A DNA stretch of 64,000 bases from Pseudoalteromonas flavipulchra NCIMB 2033 = ATCC BAA-314 (GTDB lineage Bacteria; Pseudomonadota; Gammaproteobacteria; Enterobacterales; Alteromonadaceae): positions 248,001 through 312,000 of the forward strand of contig JWIH01000016.1 in NCBI GenBank assembly GCA_000814665.1, in the 5' to 3' direction. Under the pieces are notes generated by a model that saw nothing but the letters and a program-made list of their open reading frames with translations, was not told the DNA's origin and did not search any database. Of the stretch, positions 30,938 to 41,200 are shown piece by piece. The translations under genes and the position numbers were made by a program. Position 1 is the stretch's first letter, and every line of letters starts with the position of its first letter.

Positions 30938-31480
30938 TTAATCAAGTAATGGAAACTGTTTTGCAATTTCAGAGTCCGTGCTTTTTGCAACCCAACCCTC
31001 TTGATTATTGAATAGGCGAATGGCGGTAAATTCTGGATCGCTACCCATATCGAACCAATGAGGCGTATTTTCTGGTACTGAGATTAGGTCACCTTGCTGA
31101 CATAAAACTTGGTAAACCCTATCGTTTAAGTGTAAACAGAATAGCCCTTGTCCTTTAACAAAAAAACGTACTTCATCTTCGCTATGAGTATGTTCAAAAA
31201 GAAATTTTTGTCGCAACTCCGAGGCACTAGGGTTGCCCTTTGCGAGTGAAATCACGTCGACAGTTTGATAACCGCCTTGCGCTTTTAATCTTTCAATATC
31301 GCTCTGGTAGGCATTAATAATGTCGTCTTGTGACATTTCAGCTGTGATATCGGTGTTAGCCTGCCATTGTTCAAAGCGTACGCCTTGCTCTGCGAGCAAA
31401 GATGCGATGATGTTTGCGTCTTGCTCTTGTTGCAAAGCTTGGCTTGGATTCTGTACTTGGTAGATAGTCAGTTGACTCAT
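30938..31480 (-). CDS. mtnD: Acireductone dioxygenase
   Basis: 180 residues, cupin fold. The metal-binding HTHSEDEVRFFVKGQGLF (HxH...E) and the second-motif His in NTPHWFDMG are intact. With Fe2+ it turns acireductone into the keto acid KMTB plus formate; the Ni2+ form makes an off-pathway product. It is the last gene of mtnB-mtnC-mtnD and overlaps mtnC by 4 bp (ATGA). Confidence 0.95.
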   Translation of the reverse strand: MSQLTIYQVQNPSQALQQEQDANIIASLLAEQGVRFEQWQANTDITAEMSQDDIINAYQSDIERLKAQGGYQTVDVISLAKGNPSASELRQKFLFEHTHSEDEVRFFVKGQGLFCLHLNDRVYQVLCQQGDLISVPENTPHWFDMGSDPEFTAIRLFNNQEGWVAKSTDSEIAKQFPLLD

Positions 31481-32163
31481 GAAAATGCCCCTTCATCAAA
31501 ATGGTCAAAGCTTGATATAACTGGATGTTCAGGTGATGTTGTTTGTGCATCTCTAAACAGTTGTAATGTGTGCATACCAGCGGCCTTTGCTGCGTCTAGC
31601 TCGGCAACAATATCGCTTAAAAAGAGGATTTGCTCTGCTTCATACGGTAGGGCTGCAATAATGTTCTGATACGACGAGACTTCCTGCTTGGCACCCACTT
31701 TAGTATCAAAGTAGTCGCTAAATAGCGGGCGAATATCACCATAGTCTGAGTGCGCAAACAGTAGCTGCTGCGCTTTCACTGAGCCCGACGAATACACGTA
31801 GAGGTCGCGGCCGTTCGCTTTTTGTTGTGTTAAAAACTGGTAGGCATCTTCATACAAATGTCCGGTAAAATCGCCATTTGTGTAGCCAAACTGCCAAACG
31901 AGACCCTGCAGCTGTTTTAATGGCGTGATTTTTTTATCCGCGGCGATCCACTCAAGTAGTGCGGCAATCACGGTATCAATATCAGCGTTAGCATTATTCA
32001 ATTCTGCTCTGACGGCACTAATTTGCTCGGCAACGGCGGTGTCATGCTGATGGTCGCGAATAAATTGCGGTAAATGCGCAGCAGCATACGGGAATAGTAT
32101 CTCTTTAACAAATGAGATACGGGTAATTGTCCCTTCAATATCTGTTAAAATGGCTTTGATCAT
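31477..32163 (-). CDS. mtnC: Enolase-phosphatase E1
   Basis: 228 residues, HAD superfamily. Motif I is AILTDIEGTITRISFV (nucleophile Asp in DIEGT), motif II YSSGSVKAQQLLF and motif III/IV ILFLSDIVAELDAAKAAGM. This bifunctional enzyme enolises and dephosphorylates diketomethylthiopentyl-1-phosphate to acireductone. ATGA overlaps join it to mtnB upstream and mtnD downstream. Confidence 0.95.
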   Translation of the reverse strand: MIKAILTDIEGTITRISFVKEILFPYAAAHLPQFIRDHQHDTAVAEQISAVRAELNNANADIDTVIAALLEWIAADKKITPLKQLQGLVWQFGYTNGDFTGHLYEDAYQFLTQQKANGRDLYVYSSGSVKAQQLLFAHSDYGDIRPLFSDYFDTKVGAKQEVSSYQNIIAALPYEAEQILFLSDIVAELDAAKAAGMHTLQLFRDAQTTSPEHPVISSFDHFDEGAFS

Positions 32164-32774
32164 TGGCGCCCCTCCAATTTAATGCGTTCTAATTCGCAGG
32201 CAAATAAAAACTCTAAGCCCTCAATATGACGACGAGTTTCTTGCACTGTACGGCCCACTGCGTATAACCCGTGACCTCGGATCAATACACCATGTATAAC
32301 CGGTGTAGTTTGATGAGATTGCGCCACCCGTTGTGCTAGTCGCTCTATATCCTGATCGTTATCAAAAATGGCAATGGATAAGGTTTCTTCATGCGATTGA
32401 ATGCCAGACAGTGACTTTTGCATTTCATAACCACAGATCCGAAATTGCTCGCCTTGAATAAATCGCGATAACACAGTCGCAGCAACGGAATGAGTGTGTA
32501 ATATACACTGTGCACCCGCGCATAATTCATATAATTTTAGGTGCAATGCGGTTTCAGCTGAAGGCTTGCCACTACCGGCAATGATGGTGCCTGTGGCGTC
32601 TAATTCCAGAAATTGTTCTGGTGTTAATTTACCTTTATCAAAGCTGCTGGCCGTGACAACAAAGCCAGAGTCTGTTTTGATAGAGAAATTACCACCAGTC
32701 GCGGGAACCCAGCCTTGCTGAGCAACCCAAGCTCCTGCGTTGATAAGTGCGAGTTTTGCGGCTTGTGTGTGCAT
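32160..32774 (-). CDS. mtnB: Methylthioribulose-1-phosphate dehydratase
   Basis: 204 residues of the class II aldolase/adducin fold. ATGGNFSIKTD, the zinc-binding HTHSVAATVLSR (HxH) and IRGHGLYAVGRT (third His) are present. I chose the ATG at 32774, which has AGGTG 6 nt upstream and the family length. A GTG 9 bp earlier is in frame. It is the first gene of mtnBCD and is divergent from the methionine aminotransferase across a 100-bp region holding MetJ-like boxes. Confidence 0.95.
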   Translation of the reverse strand: MHTQAAKLALINAGAWVAQQGWVPATGGNFSIKTDSGFVVTASSFDKGKLTPEQFLELDATGTIIAGSGKPSAETALHLKLYELCAGAQCILHTHSVAATVLSRFIQGEQFRICGYEMQKSLSGIQSHEETLSIAIFDNDQDIERLAQRVAQSHQTTPVIHGVLIRGHGLYAVGRTVQETRRHIEGLEFLFACELERIKLEGRQ

Positions 32775-32802
32775 AGTTAACACCTATAAATTAAATGCGT
32801 TT

Positions 32803-32818
32803 GGACGGCTATACATCT
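32803..32818. promoter_or_regulatory. Putative MetJ box pair, mtnBCD/aminotransferase divergent promoter
   Basis: Adjacent 8-mers GGACGGCT and ATACATCT each match 6/8 of AGACGTCT. They are in the same order and spacing as AGATGTCT-ATACTTCT at 27095-27110. The preceding 8-mer ATGCGTTT is weaker (5/8). Confidence 0.5.
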
Positions 32819-32876
32819 ATTTTGAGCAATGATAGCATCCACTCACGATTAGCACCATAAGAAAGAGAGTGTTGCA

Positions 32877-34016
32877 GTGAAAAGTAAGTTACCTCAGGTT
32901 GGAATTAGTATATTTAGCCAAATGACGGCATTAGCGAACGAGCATGGTGCGATCAACTTATCGCAAGGCTTTCCGGAGTTTGATGCGCCTGATTACCTAA
33001 AATCTCAACTGAGCCACTATGTTGGCGAAGGTCAAAACCAGTATTCGCCTTCTGTCGGCGTACCGAGCTTGCAAGCACAAGTTGCGGCATTAATTGAACG
33101 TCGCTATCAGGTGAGGGTTTCAGGACAAGAACAGATCACGGTGACCTCGGGTGCAACGGAAGCACTCTTCGTGGCAATTCAGGCAATAGTATCTGAAGGG
33201 GACGAAGTTATTGTATTCGATCCGGCTTACGACTCTTATGAGCCTGCAATTGAACTTGCTGGCGGGAAAGCTGTGCATATTGCATTGACTGCGCCGCATT
33301 ACCAAATTGATTGGCAACAAGTCGCAGCGAGTATCAACCCAAATACCCGTGCTATTATCATCAATACACCGCATAACCCGTCGGCTAAAACGCTGAAGCC
33401 GTCAGATTTAGAGCAACTAAAACAGCTGCTAAATCAACATGACTTGTTATTGATCAGTGATGAAGTATACGAGCATATTACCTTTGATGGTTTGCCTCAT
33501 CTGAGCGCATTAACTGATCCTGCATTGTTTGAGCGTGCGTTTGTGATCTCTAGCTTTGGTAAAACCTTTCATAGTACAGGGTGGAAAATGGGTTACTGTG
33601 TGGCGCCAAAGCAAATGACTGTTGAGTTTAGAAAGATCCATCAGTATGTAACGTTCTCAAGCTTCACTCCGGCACAACTTGCATTGGCTGATATGCTTGC
33701 TGAACACCCTGAGCACGTTGATGAGCTGAGTGTATTTTATCAACAAAAACGCGATGTTCTGGTTAAGGCGTTAGCGTCAAGTCGATTTACGCTATTACCA
33801 AGTGAAGGGACTTATTTTTTGCTTTTGGATTACAGTGAAATTTCTGATCTTGATGATGTTGCCTTTTGTCGCTATCTGGTGGAAGAGGTTGGGGTTGCGG
33901 CAGTGCCACTCAGCGTTTTTTACCAACAAGCACCTGAAGACAAGGTCATACGATTGTGCTTTGCTAAGGAAAACCAGACATTAGAAGAGGCTGCAAAACG
34001 CTTATGTCAACTTTAA
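32877..34016 (+). CDS. ybdL: Methionine (KMTB) aminotransferase, YbdL type
   Basis: 379 residues, PLP fold type I, subfamily I-gamma. INLSQGFPEFDAPDYL, YSPSVGVPSLQAQVA, TSGATEALFVAIQA, NTPHNPSAK, SDEVYEHITFDG and the PLP lysine in SSFGKTFHSTGWKMGY are visible. It transaminates KMTB to methionine, preferring glutamine or aromatic/hydrophobic donors, which closes the salvage cycle. The start is GTG at 32877 after GAAAGAGAG. Its end overlaps the omega-amidase gene by 13 bp, matching the functional pairing of the two enzymes. Confidence 0.9.
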   Translation: MKSKLPQVGISIFSQMTALANEHGAINLSQGFPEFDAPDYLKSQLSHYVGEGQNQYSPSVGVPSLQAQVAALIERRYQVRVSGQEQITVTSGATEALFVAIQAIVSEGDEVIVFDPAYDSYEPAIELAGGKAVHIALTAPHYQIDWQQVAASINPNTRAIIINTPHNPSAKTLKPSDLEQLKQLLNQHDLLLISDEVYEHITFDGLPHLSALTDPALFERAFVISSFGKTFHSTGWKMGYCVAPKQMTVEFRKIHQYVTFSSFTPAQLALADMLAEHPEHVDELSVFYQQKRDVLVKALASSRFTLLPSEGTYFLLLDYSEISDLDDVAFCRYLVEEVGVAAVPLSVFYQQAPEDKVIRLCFAKENQTLEEAAKRLCQL

Positions 34017-34774
34017 CCGTTACCCTTGTTCAAACAGATATTCAGTGGCTTTCACCTGAGGCCAACTTTACCCATATTGAACGTTTGCTAGAAAATGTCG
34101 AGCCAAGCGATTTAATTTTGCTACCAGAAACATTTGCTACCGGCTTCGCCGTAAAAGAGCCGGATGTTGAACGCTATGCTGATGCAGCCATCGAGTTTTT
34201 ACAGCAATGTGCTCAGCGCTTTCAGGCTGTTGTAGCAGGCAGCGTACTGGTTCCGCAAGGAGATAAAAAGGCCAACCGTATGGTGTGGTGCCTGCCGGAT
34301 GGAAAGATACTTCATTATGACAAAAGACACTTATTCTGTTTGGGTAATGAGGGTGATTTTGTGGTTGCTGGTGAGCACCGTGAAGTGTTCGAATTAAAAG
34401 GCATTAAATTCTTACCGCAGATCTGCTATGACTTACGTTTTCCAGTATTCCAGCGTAATCAGAACGATTATGAGGTTATGATTAATATTGCAAACTGGCC
34501 AGCGGCACGCCGAAATCATTGGGATACTTTACTGGCTGCTCGTGCAATTGAGAATCAGTGCTTTGTGCTTGCGGTAAATCGCGTAGGTGAAGATGGGTAT
34601 GGCACTGCGCATAATGGTGGTACTAAAGCGATTGACTTCAATGGTAATAGCATTGTTTCGGCAGCAGATGACCAAGCAGAAGTTATTACCGTAAAGTTAG
34701 AGCTGAGCGACTTGCAGCAATATAAAGCTAAATTTCCAGCCCATCTCGATGCGGATAAATTTACGCTGGCATAA
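34004..34774 (+). CDS. Omega-amidase (nitrilase superfamily, YafV type)
   Basis: 256 residues with the complete Glu-Lys-Cys triad: Glu in LLPETFATGF, Lys in HYDKRHLF and Cys in PQICYDLRFPVF. It hydrolyses alpha-ketoglutaramate, the product of glutamine-dependent transamination, and so pulls the KMTB-to-methionine step forward. It starts inside the 3' end of the aminotransferase gene, so the two are translationally coupled. Confidence 0.92.
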   Translation: MSTLTVTLVQTDIQWLSPEANFTHIERLLENVEPSDLILLPETFATGFAVKEPDVERYADAAIEFLQQCAQRFQAVVAGSVLVPQGDKKANRMVWCLPDGKILHYDKRHLFCLGNEGDFVVAGEHREVFELKGIKFLPQICYDLRFPVFQRNQNDYEVMINIANWPAARRNHWDTLLAARAIENQCFVLAVNRVGEDGYGTAHNGGTKAIDFNGNSIVSAADDQAEVITVKLELSDLQQYKAKFPAHLDADKFTLA

Positions 34775-34795
34775 TACACATTGGTACATGCATAA

Positions 34796-34826
34796 CATGC
34801 CCAACTAAAAAGCTTAGTTGGGCATG
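34796..34826. terminator. Bidirectional terminator between omega-amidase and chemoreceptor
   Basis: CATGCCCAACTAA (34796-34808) pairs perfectly with TTAGTTGGGCATG (34814-34826) across a 5-nt loop, between convergent genes. The T-runs are short but the 13-bp stem is strong. Confidence 0.75.
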
Positions 34827-34850
34827 CTCTAACTCGAAACTCAACAGGCC

Positions 34851-37800
34851 CTAAGATGCATTATATTGATGCACAAGCAATTCACCTTCTCTGCCAGTGG
34901 CGCTGTAATCATTCTTTGATAAACGGAAATAGCTCAACTGGGTGCGCATTTCATGGGCTTGCTCAGCCATTTGCCTCGCCGCTGCCATCGTTTCTTCGGT
35001 AATTGCAGAGTTTTCTTGAATAAGATCAGTTAGCCTTTGCACCACCAAATCCACTTCTTTAATGGCTTGTTGCTGCATTGAAGTCGACTCATTGATTTTA
35101 ATAATGTTGTTATTTACATCGCTCACGGCTCCAACGATTTGTTGCAGCTTTTCACCGGAACTATTAGCAAGTTCAGTCCCTTGCTCTACCTTTTGATTAC
35201 TGTTTGAGATAATTTCTTTGATTTGCTTTGCAGAAGCGGCGCTACGCCCTGCCAGCTCTCGTACTTCGTTTGCAACGACAGCAAAGCCACGGCCATTTTC
35301 TCCCGCTCGTGCCGCTTCAACGGCAGCATTTAGTGCCAGCAGGTTGGTTTGAAACGCAAGTCCATCAATCACCGATACAATCTCATTAATGTCTTTACTG
35401 GCTTTGTTCACTTCAATTATTGCGGCTACGGTTTGGGCAGATAAACTGCCTCCTTCTTTGGCTATGTTTTCTGCGTTTGTTGCTAGTCCTACGGCATCAC
35501 CAGATTGGTTTGAAACTTTAGTGAGTTCATCTAACATATTGCCGGTGCTGGCACTGGCTTCTTCTAAGTTTGCTGCTTGCTCTTCTGTGCGTTGGCTGAT
35601 TTCAGTGTTACTCGCCGCTATTTCACCGGCACTTTGAGCAACATAATTTGCTGCGGCTTGGATCCCTTCGATTACACTGGTGAGTTTTTTAATTGTGGTA
35701 TTGGTGTCATTCTGAAGAGACTTAAACACGCCAAAATATTCACCCTTTACTTGATTACTTAAGTCACCTTGAGCAACGTTAGCCAATACGCTGCTGACTT
35801 CGGAGATAGCTCCAGAGACCTGTAAAGTCGAGTCATTTACATTCTCTTTAAGTTGTTGCAGTTGACCTTGTAGTGGCAACTCTATTTTTTGACTAAAGTC
35901 TCCTTCGGACATTGCGCCCATTACGCTGCCGAGTTCTTCAATGACTTGATTGAGGTTCTCGACCGAACGGTTGATATCACCTTTGAGATTATCGAGCTGG
36001 CCAGACATCGCAGATTGAATGGTGCGGTCAAATCGACCATGGCTAATAGCCATCATCACCGTAGAGATTTCCGAGATAGCAACATCAACGGCGGTCACAG
36101 AAGCATTGATATTATCTTTAAGTTGCGCGAGCTGACCCGTTGCTACTACGTCCACTTGTTGTTTAAAGTCGCCGTTGCTGACGCCAGCCATCACAGTGCC
36201 TATTTCTTTCATTACTCTGTCTAGGTTTGCCATGCTGGAGTTGATATCTTGTTTTAAGGTATCTAATTGGCCTGCGAGTGGAGCATCGAGTTGCGCAGAA
36301 AAGTCGCCTTGGCGTAGTGCAGACATAATCGTGCTGATACCGTCAATCGCACTGCTAAGGCTGCGTACGGAATTATTTACCGAATCTTTGAGCTGCGCTA
36401 GTTTTCCTTTAGCGGGTACGGTGACTTGCTCCTTAAAGTTACCCTGTTCAATATTAGTCATGACATGAACAATACCGTTCATAGTCGAATTAATCGATGC
36501 CAAAGAATCGTTAATATTATTTTTGAGCTTTTCTAAATCGCCTGACATGGGGGCATTGAGTTTGGTATCAAACTGACCATTTGCCATATCGATGGAAATT
36601 TCATTCAGTTCAGAAATAGCTCGGCTTAACGTATTGGCACAGTGGTTAGTGGCTTCTTTTAGGGTTTCTAGCTCGCCCCGACACGGTACTTTTATGCGGT
36701 CGTCAAACTTGCCCGAGGCCATTTGATTCATGACACGATTAGCCTCAGTGATAGAAAGCTGTAAGGCATCCAGTAGTGAATTAAATGCCTGTGCACTGTT
36801 GCCTATTTCATCGTGGCTACGAATGGGCGCTCGCAATGAAAAGTTGCCTTCCTGCTCAACTGATTTCATGGTTTCTACCAACTCGTGAACAGGTTTGGTA
36901 AGCGTTTTTGAGAACCAGTAGGCGACTATCAGTACTAACACTATAGTGACCGCTAAAATAATCATCAGGTATTGAGAGAGCGAGGTGATAGAAGCAAATG
37001 CTTCCGCTTCGTCAATTTCGGCAAGCAGTGCCCAACGGGTATTAAAGACTTCCACCGGTGTATAGGCAGACAACACGGCTTCGCCGTTGTAGTCTTCAAT
37101 AACCTGTTGTCCAGATTGATTATTTAATGCTTGAGAGACTGCAAGCGTGGCTACCTTGCCGCGTTCAGGGTATCGAAATGAATTCACCACGGAATGATGT
37201 TGTGGATCTAAGAATGAGTCTGAACGCATCAGGCCCTCAGGGCCGACTAGGTAGGTTTCACCACTTTCTCCTAAGCCTTCTCGCTCGGTCATAATGGCAT
37301 TGATGGCATCAATAGATAGCTGTGCAGCTACAATTGCAACGGTTTGGCCATTCACCACGATAGGTTTGGCAATAAAACTAGCGGGTGCATTATAGGAGGG
37401 GAGGTATTGTTTGTAGTCTGCGAAAGCGCTGATTGTCGGATCCGTTGAGTCCTTCAGTTCTCGATAAAGAGAAGCTAGATTACTATTGGCATAAGGACCC
37501 GATTCTAGTGACGTAGCAAAATCAACCTCTTTAAATACAGAATAGACAATATTTCCATTACTTGGGTCAATGATAAAGATATCGTAAAACTCATAAATGT
37601 CGGCGATATTAAGCATATATGGATGGTAACTGCGGTGAGCAAGGTCATAACTATCTAAGTGACCGGTTTCAATAAATTTGTACTTTTCACCAACTGGGTA
37701 GGGGTTGCTTGCTAAGTAACGTGCTTGCAGCGCAAGCCCAGACTCTGAAATGTTACCAATGAGCCTTGCTGTGCTCGTATCTTCGGGGTTTTCTTGATTG

Positions 37801-38153
37801 AATTTAGGTACGAACACTTCATCATAAAATCGAGATAATTTGGCATAGTTAATATCGGCCTGAGCGCTAGGAAAGCTAGTAATAAACTCTTGTGCAATCA
37901 CAGGAAGCAATGGGTTTGCTGTAAAGGCATCGAGTTTATCCTCAACGGTCTTAAAGTAGCGATTAACCGCGCTTTTTTTGATCTCACTAACGGCACCAAG
38001 TTGTGAATATACTTGCGCTGTCATGGCATTCGATGCGGTATTAAGTGCGATGGAAATAATTACTATTAACGGCACGAGCGCGACGATTAGAAATGCAAAA
38101 ATCAGCTTTTTAGTTAAATTAAGAGAGTTAAAAAATTGCGAAAACCCAGACAT
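34851..38153 (-). CDS. Large methyl-accepting chemotaxis protein with tandem HAMP-like array
   Basis: 1100 residues, about twice the normal length. TM1 is at ~17-38, followed by a periplasmic dCache-like sensor (~40-385), TM2 (~394-415) and a classical HAMP (~416-468). About eight tandem ~45-residue units follow (~470-840), with the pattern VMxxxxxGxFxxxxxxPxxGxLxxLKxxxNxS. The MCP signalling domain then has the hairpin tip [39 protein letters not shown]. Ligand is unknown. The repeats are alternating HAMP-type helices as in poly-HAMP receptors. It is monocistronic between terminators. Confidence 0.92.
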   Translation of the reverse strand: MSGFSQFFNSLNLTKKLIFAFLIVALVPLIVIISIALNTASNAMTAQVYSQLGAVSEIKKSAVNRYFKTVEDKLDAFTANPLLPVIAQEFITSFPSAQADINYAKLSRFYDEVFVPKFNQENPEDTSTARLIGNISESGLALQARYLASNPYPVGEKYKFIETGHLDSYDLAHRSYHPYMLNIADIYEFYDIFIIDPSNGNIVYSVFKEVDFATSLESGPYANSNLASLYRELKDSTDPTISAFADYKQYLPSYNAPASFIAKPIVVNGQTVAIVAAQLSIDAINAIMTEREGLGESGETYLVGPEGLMRSDSFLDPQHHSVVNSFRYPERGKVATLAVSQALNNQSGQQVIEDYNGEAVLSAYTPVEVFNTRWALLAEIDEAEAFASITSLSQYLMIILAVTIVLVLIVAYWFSKTLTKPVHELVETMKSVEQEGNFSLRAPIRSHDEIGNSAQAFNSLLDALQLSITEANRVMNQMASGKFDDRIKVPCRGELETLKEATNHCANTLSRAISELNEISIDMANGQFDTKLNAPMSGDLEKLKNNINDSLASINSTMNGIVHVMTNIEQGNFKEQVTVPAKGKLAQLKDSVNNSVRSLSSAIDGISTIMSALRQGDFSAQLDAPLAGQLDTLKQDINSSMANLDRVMKEIGTVMAGVSNGDFKQQVDVVATGQLAQLKDNINASVTAVDVAISEISTVMMAISHGRFDRTIQSAMSGQLDNLKGDINRSVENLNQVIEELGSVMGAMSEGDFSQKIELPLQGQLQQLKENVNDSTLQVSGAISEVSSVLANVAQGDLSNQVKGEYFGVFKSLQNDTNTTIKKLTSVIEGIQAAANYVAQSAGEIAASNTEISQRTEEQAANLEEASASTGNMLDELTKVSNQSGDAVGLATNAENIAKEGGSLSAQTVAAIIEVNKASKDINEIVSVIDGLAFQTNLLALNAAVEAARAGENGRGFAVVANEVRELAGRSAASAKQIKEIISNSNQKVEQGTELANSSGEKLQQIVGAVSDVNNNIIKINESTSMQQQAIKEVDLVVQRLTDLIQENSAITEETMAAARQMAEQAHEMRTQLSYFRLSKNDYSATGREGELLVHQYNAS

Positions 38154-38233
38154 AACCTAATTCCCTGTTGCTATGGAAGTACCTATAACAGCATAGAACA
38201 GTATTGATTAAGATCTAGACAAAAAATAAAAAA

Positions 38234-38255
38234 CCCGGCTATCTAGATAGCCGGG
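38234..38255 (-). terminator. Strong terminator of the PD40-amidohydrolase gene
   Basis: A 22-bp perfect palindrome (half-site CCCGGCTATCT) is followed, in the leftward direction, by a run of T with few interruptions. It lies 41 bp after the stop at 38296. Confidence 0.92.
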
Positions 38256-38295
38256 CTTGTAAACTTAACGTTTCACGCTTCAATCGTGCTACGTA

Positions 38296-41200
38296 TTAGT
38301 GTTTCCAATGATAGGTATGGGCCTTTTCTTCCATATACTCAGCAGTTGCTGGATGCATTTGGGTTTGCGCGCCATTTTCGAAGAAGAAAGGCTGACGTTT
38401 ATTGTCATAGTTGCCGATTTCATTCATGGTTGCCGCATCGTAGACACGGCCATTGATCACGGTGTAGGCAACTTTCTCTGAATCACGGATGTTAGACAGC
38501 ACATCACCATCTATGATGGCAAGATCGGCGAGTTTTCCTTGTTCAATCGTACCAAGGTCACGGTCCATACCTAGATATCTTGCGCCGTCGATTGTACCGC
38601 TGCGAAGCGCCTGCCAAGGAGTAAATCCGCCTTGTGCCATAGACCATAATTCCCAATGTGCAGCTAGACCTTCACGCTGGCCGTGAGCACCAATGTGTAC
38701 AGTCACACCCTTATCGCGCAGCTGTTTTGCGGTTTTGGCGACATTGATATGGTTATAGTGACGTTCAGGTGCTTTGCTTGGACGAATTGATCTTGGCTTT
38801 ACCACATACTCAGGAACGAAGCTCATTAAGCGCTCGTTTTCCCACACATTAGTGTGTTGATACCAGTATTCTTCGCCCGAGATACCGCCATAGGCAACAA
38901 CAAAAGTTGGCGTAAAGCCAACGTTTGTTTGTCCCCACATTTGTTCGATATCAGAGTAAATATTCGGGATTGGTAGGGCATGTTCAACACCGGTATGACC
39001 ATCGACTATCATGTTCATGTTGTGTTGGAATTTTGAACCACCTTCAGGCACAACCATGATTTCCATGTTCTTCGCCGCTTCCAATACTTGCTGACGTGTC
39101 TCACGGCGAGGGTGGTTGTAACTCTTCACTGAAATAGCGCCAGCGTCTTTTAGGCGTTTAACGTGGAACTCTGCGTCTTCAAGGTTACTGATTGGTGTTT
39201 TATAACCCGGCGCGTGGCCAGCATATAAAATACGTCCAACAGAATAGGTGCGTGGCGCGACCGTTAAACCCGTTCTTTGTAGTTCTGCCATAGAAAATAC
39301 CTCGGCAGAGTTATTTGATGGATCATGGATAGTCGTCACACCAAAGCTAAGGTTAGAATACTGATTCCAGTTTTGCTGTGGCTGTAGGTTATAGCTACCG
39401 TAACTACCATGCGCGTGGGCATCGATAAGGCCTGGGATCACGGTTTTACCGCTAATATCCATTACTTTAGCTGTGCTAGGAACGTCTAGCTCACCTTGCT
39501 TACCGACTGCAACGATGCGATTCTCTTTGATTAGGATCACACCATTGTCGATGATTTCTTGTTCGTTCTCAGCGTTACGCATGGTCACTACTTTACCGCC
39601 AACTAGCGCAATCATACCTTCAGGTTTATCTGCTTTTTGCTCAAAACTCAAGTCGATGCCTTCAGCGGTTAGCTCGTCGGTGTTGTCAGATGCACCATCG
39701 ACGAAAGCGAAAGTGTCAGTCAGTTTGCGCTGATAAAGTGTGGGACCAAATGCCCAAGTTAGCGCGCTGCTGTCTGCTTTCCAATTTAGGAAATCACCAG
39801 AGTACTTTGACACTTGCTTAACTGGGAAAGCTTTCTCACCCTTGTTAATGGATAAGGTTTTACCTGTACTGGTAAAAGGTGCAACAAACGTATTGAAATG
39901 CTCGATAAATGCAACGTATTGACCATTTGGAGAGACTTTAAAGTCAAAGACATAATCACCTTTGAAGTGGCTACGTTCTTCTTGACCATTGAGGTTAACA
40001 CTTTTTAGTTCGCGATGTGTTTCATCACTCATGGTGGAGAAGTAAATGCGCTCAGAGTCTGCTCCAAAGTGAGGGTTGTCACCGCTTTTAATAATGCGTT
40101 TTGCTTCACCGCCGTTAGCATTAACTAGATAAATACCAGGATGCATTGACCAGTCACCGCTTAGCAAGTAGCCGCCGGTTACCTTTTTAAATAGCACGTT
40201 TTTGCCATTTGGTGAAAAGCTTGGTGAGATATAGTGACCGGGTTCTTGGGTGAGCACTTTACCTTTACCACCGTTTGCAGATACAACACGTATTGCGCCT
40301 AAGTCTTTATCACTCCAAGTTGTGTAAACAATAGACTTGCCATCGCGAGAATAGCTTGGGTAGAACTCAAAGTGGTCAGTTTGCTTAGTGAGGCGTTTTA
40401 CTTTGCCTGACGCAATGTCTTTTACGTAAAGGTAGCCAAGCGCTTGGAATAGTGCAGTTTCACCATCAGGAGAAATTTGAGACCAGCGTGCAAGTTTGAC
40501 TTTAAAGGTGTCAGGTGCGACATCTACCGCAAAGCGTAGTGCCGGTGTGATTTGTTTTTCAGCGACAACGCGAGTAGGGATGACGTTGACCTCGTGCGAT
40601 GCAATATTGACGCGGTTGAATACCCCTTTCGCCCAAAAAACGAGGGATTTACCATCCGGCGTGTAAGCAAAAGAAGGCGTGTTGCCATGTGCGCCATTGG
40701 CTTCTTGTAAATCGCGATCAAGGCCAGCATAAACACGAGTTTCGACGCCAGAGTGTAGATCTTTAATATACAAAGCACCGACCATTTCGTTGCCGTTATC
40801 TTCGCGTTTAACAAACGCAATAGATTTGCCATCAGGACTGACGGTTGGACGAATAGCACCGCCAGCACCACGGATCACGGTCTCTTCTTCACCGGTTGCT
40901 AAATCCCAACTACGAATTTCGAAAACAGCGTCGAGCGAGTTTTTGTTATATTCCCAGCGCACGCCAGAGGTCGCATCAACTGAGTAATAGATTTTCTTGC
41001 CATCGTGAGAAAAAGCGGGTTCTGCAACGTTCTTTTGCGATTTTGCACCATGTAGACGCTCACGAACCAACACGCCTTTACCACCGCTGATGTGATACAT
41101 ACGAATAGAGCCACCTGGGATGGTACGCCCCGTTACTTGACCTTGCTTAACTGCAATGTATTGACCATCAGGCGACCATGCCGGGTTGTGAACAATATTA

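Noticed and set aside
40524..40871. 115-codon ORF within the propeller gene
   Set aside because: Shadow frame inside strong PD40 repeats with normal coding continuity.
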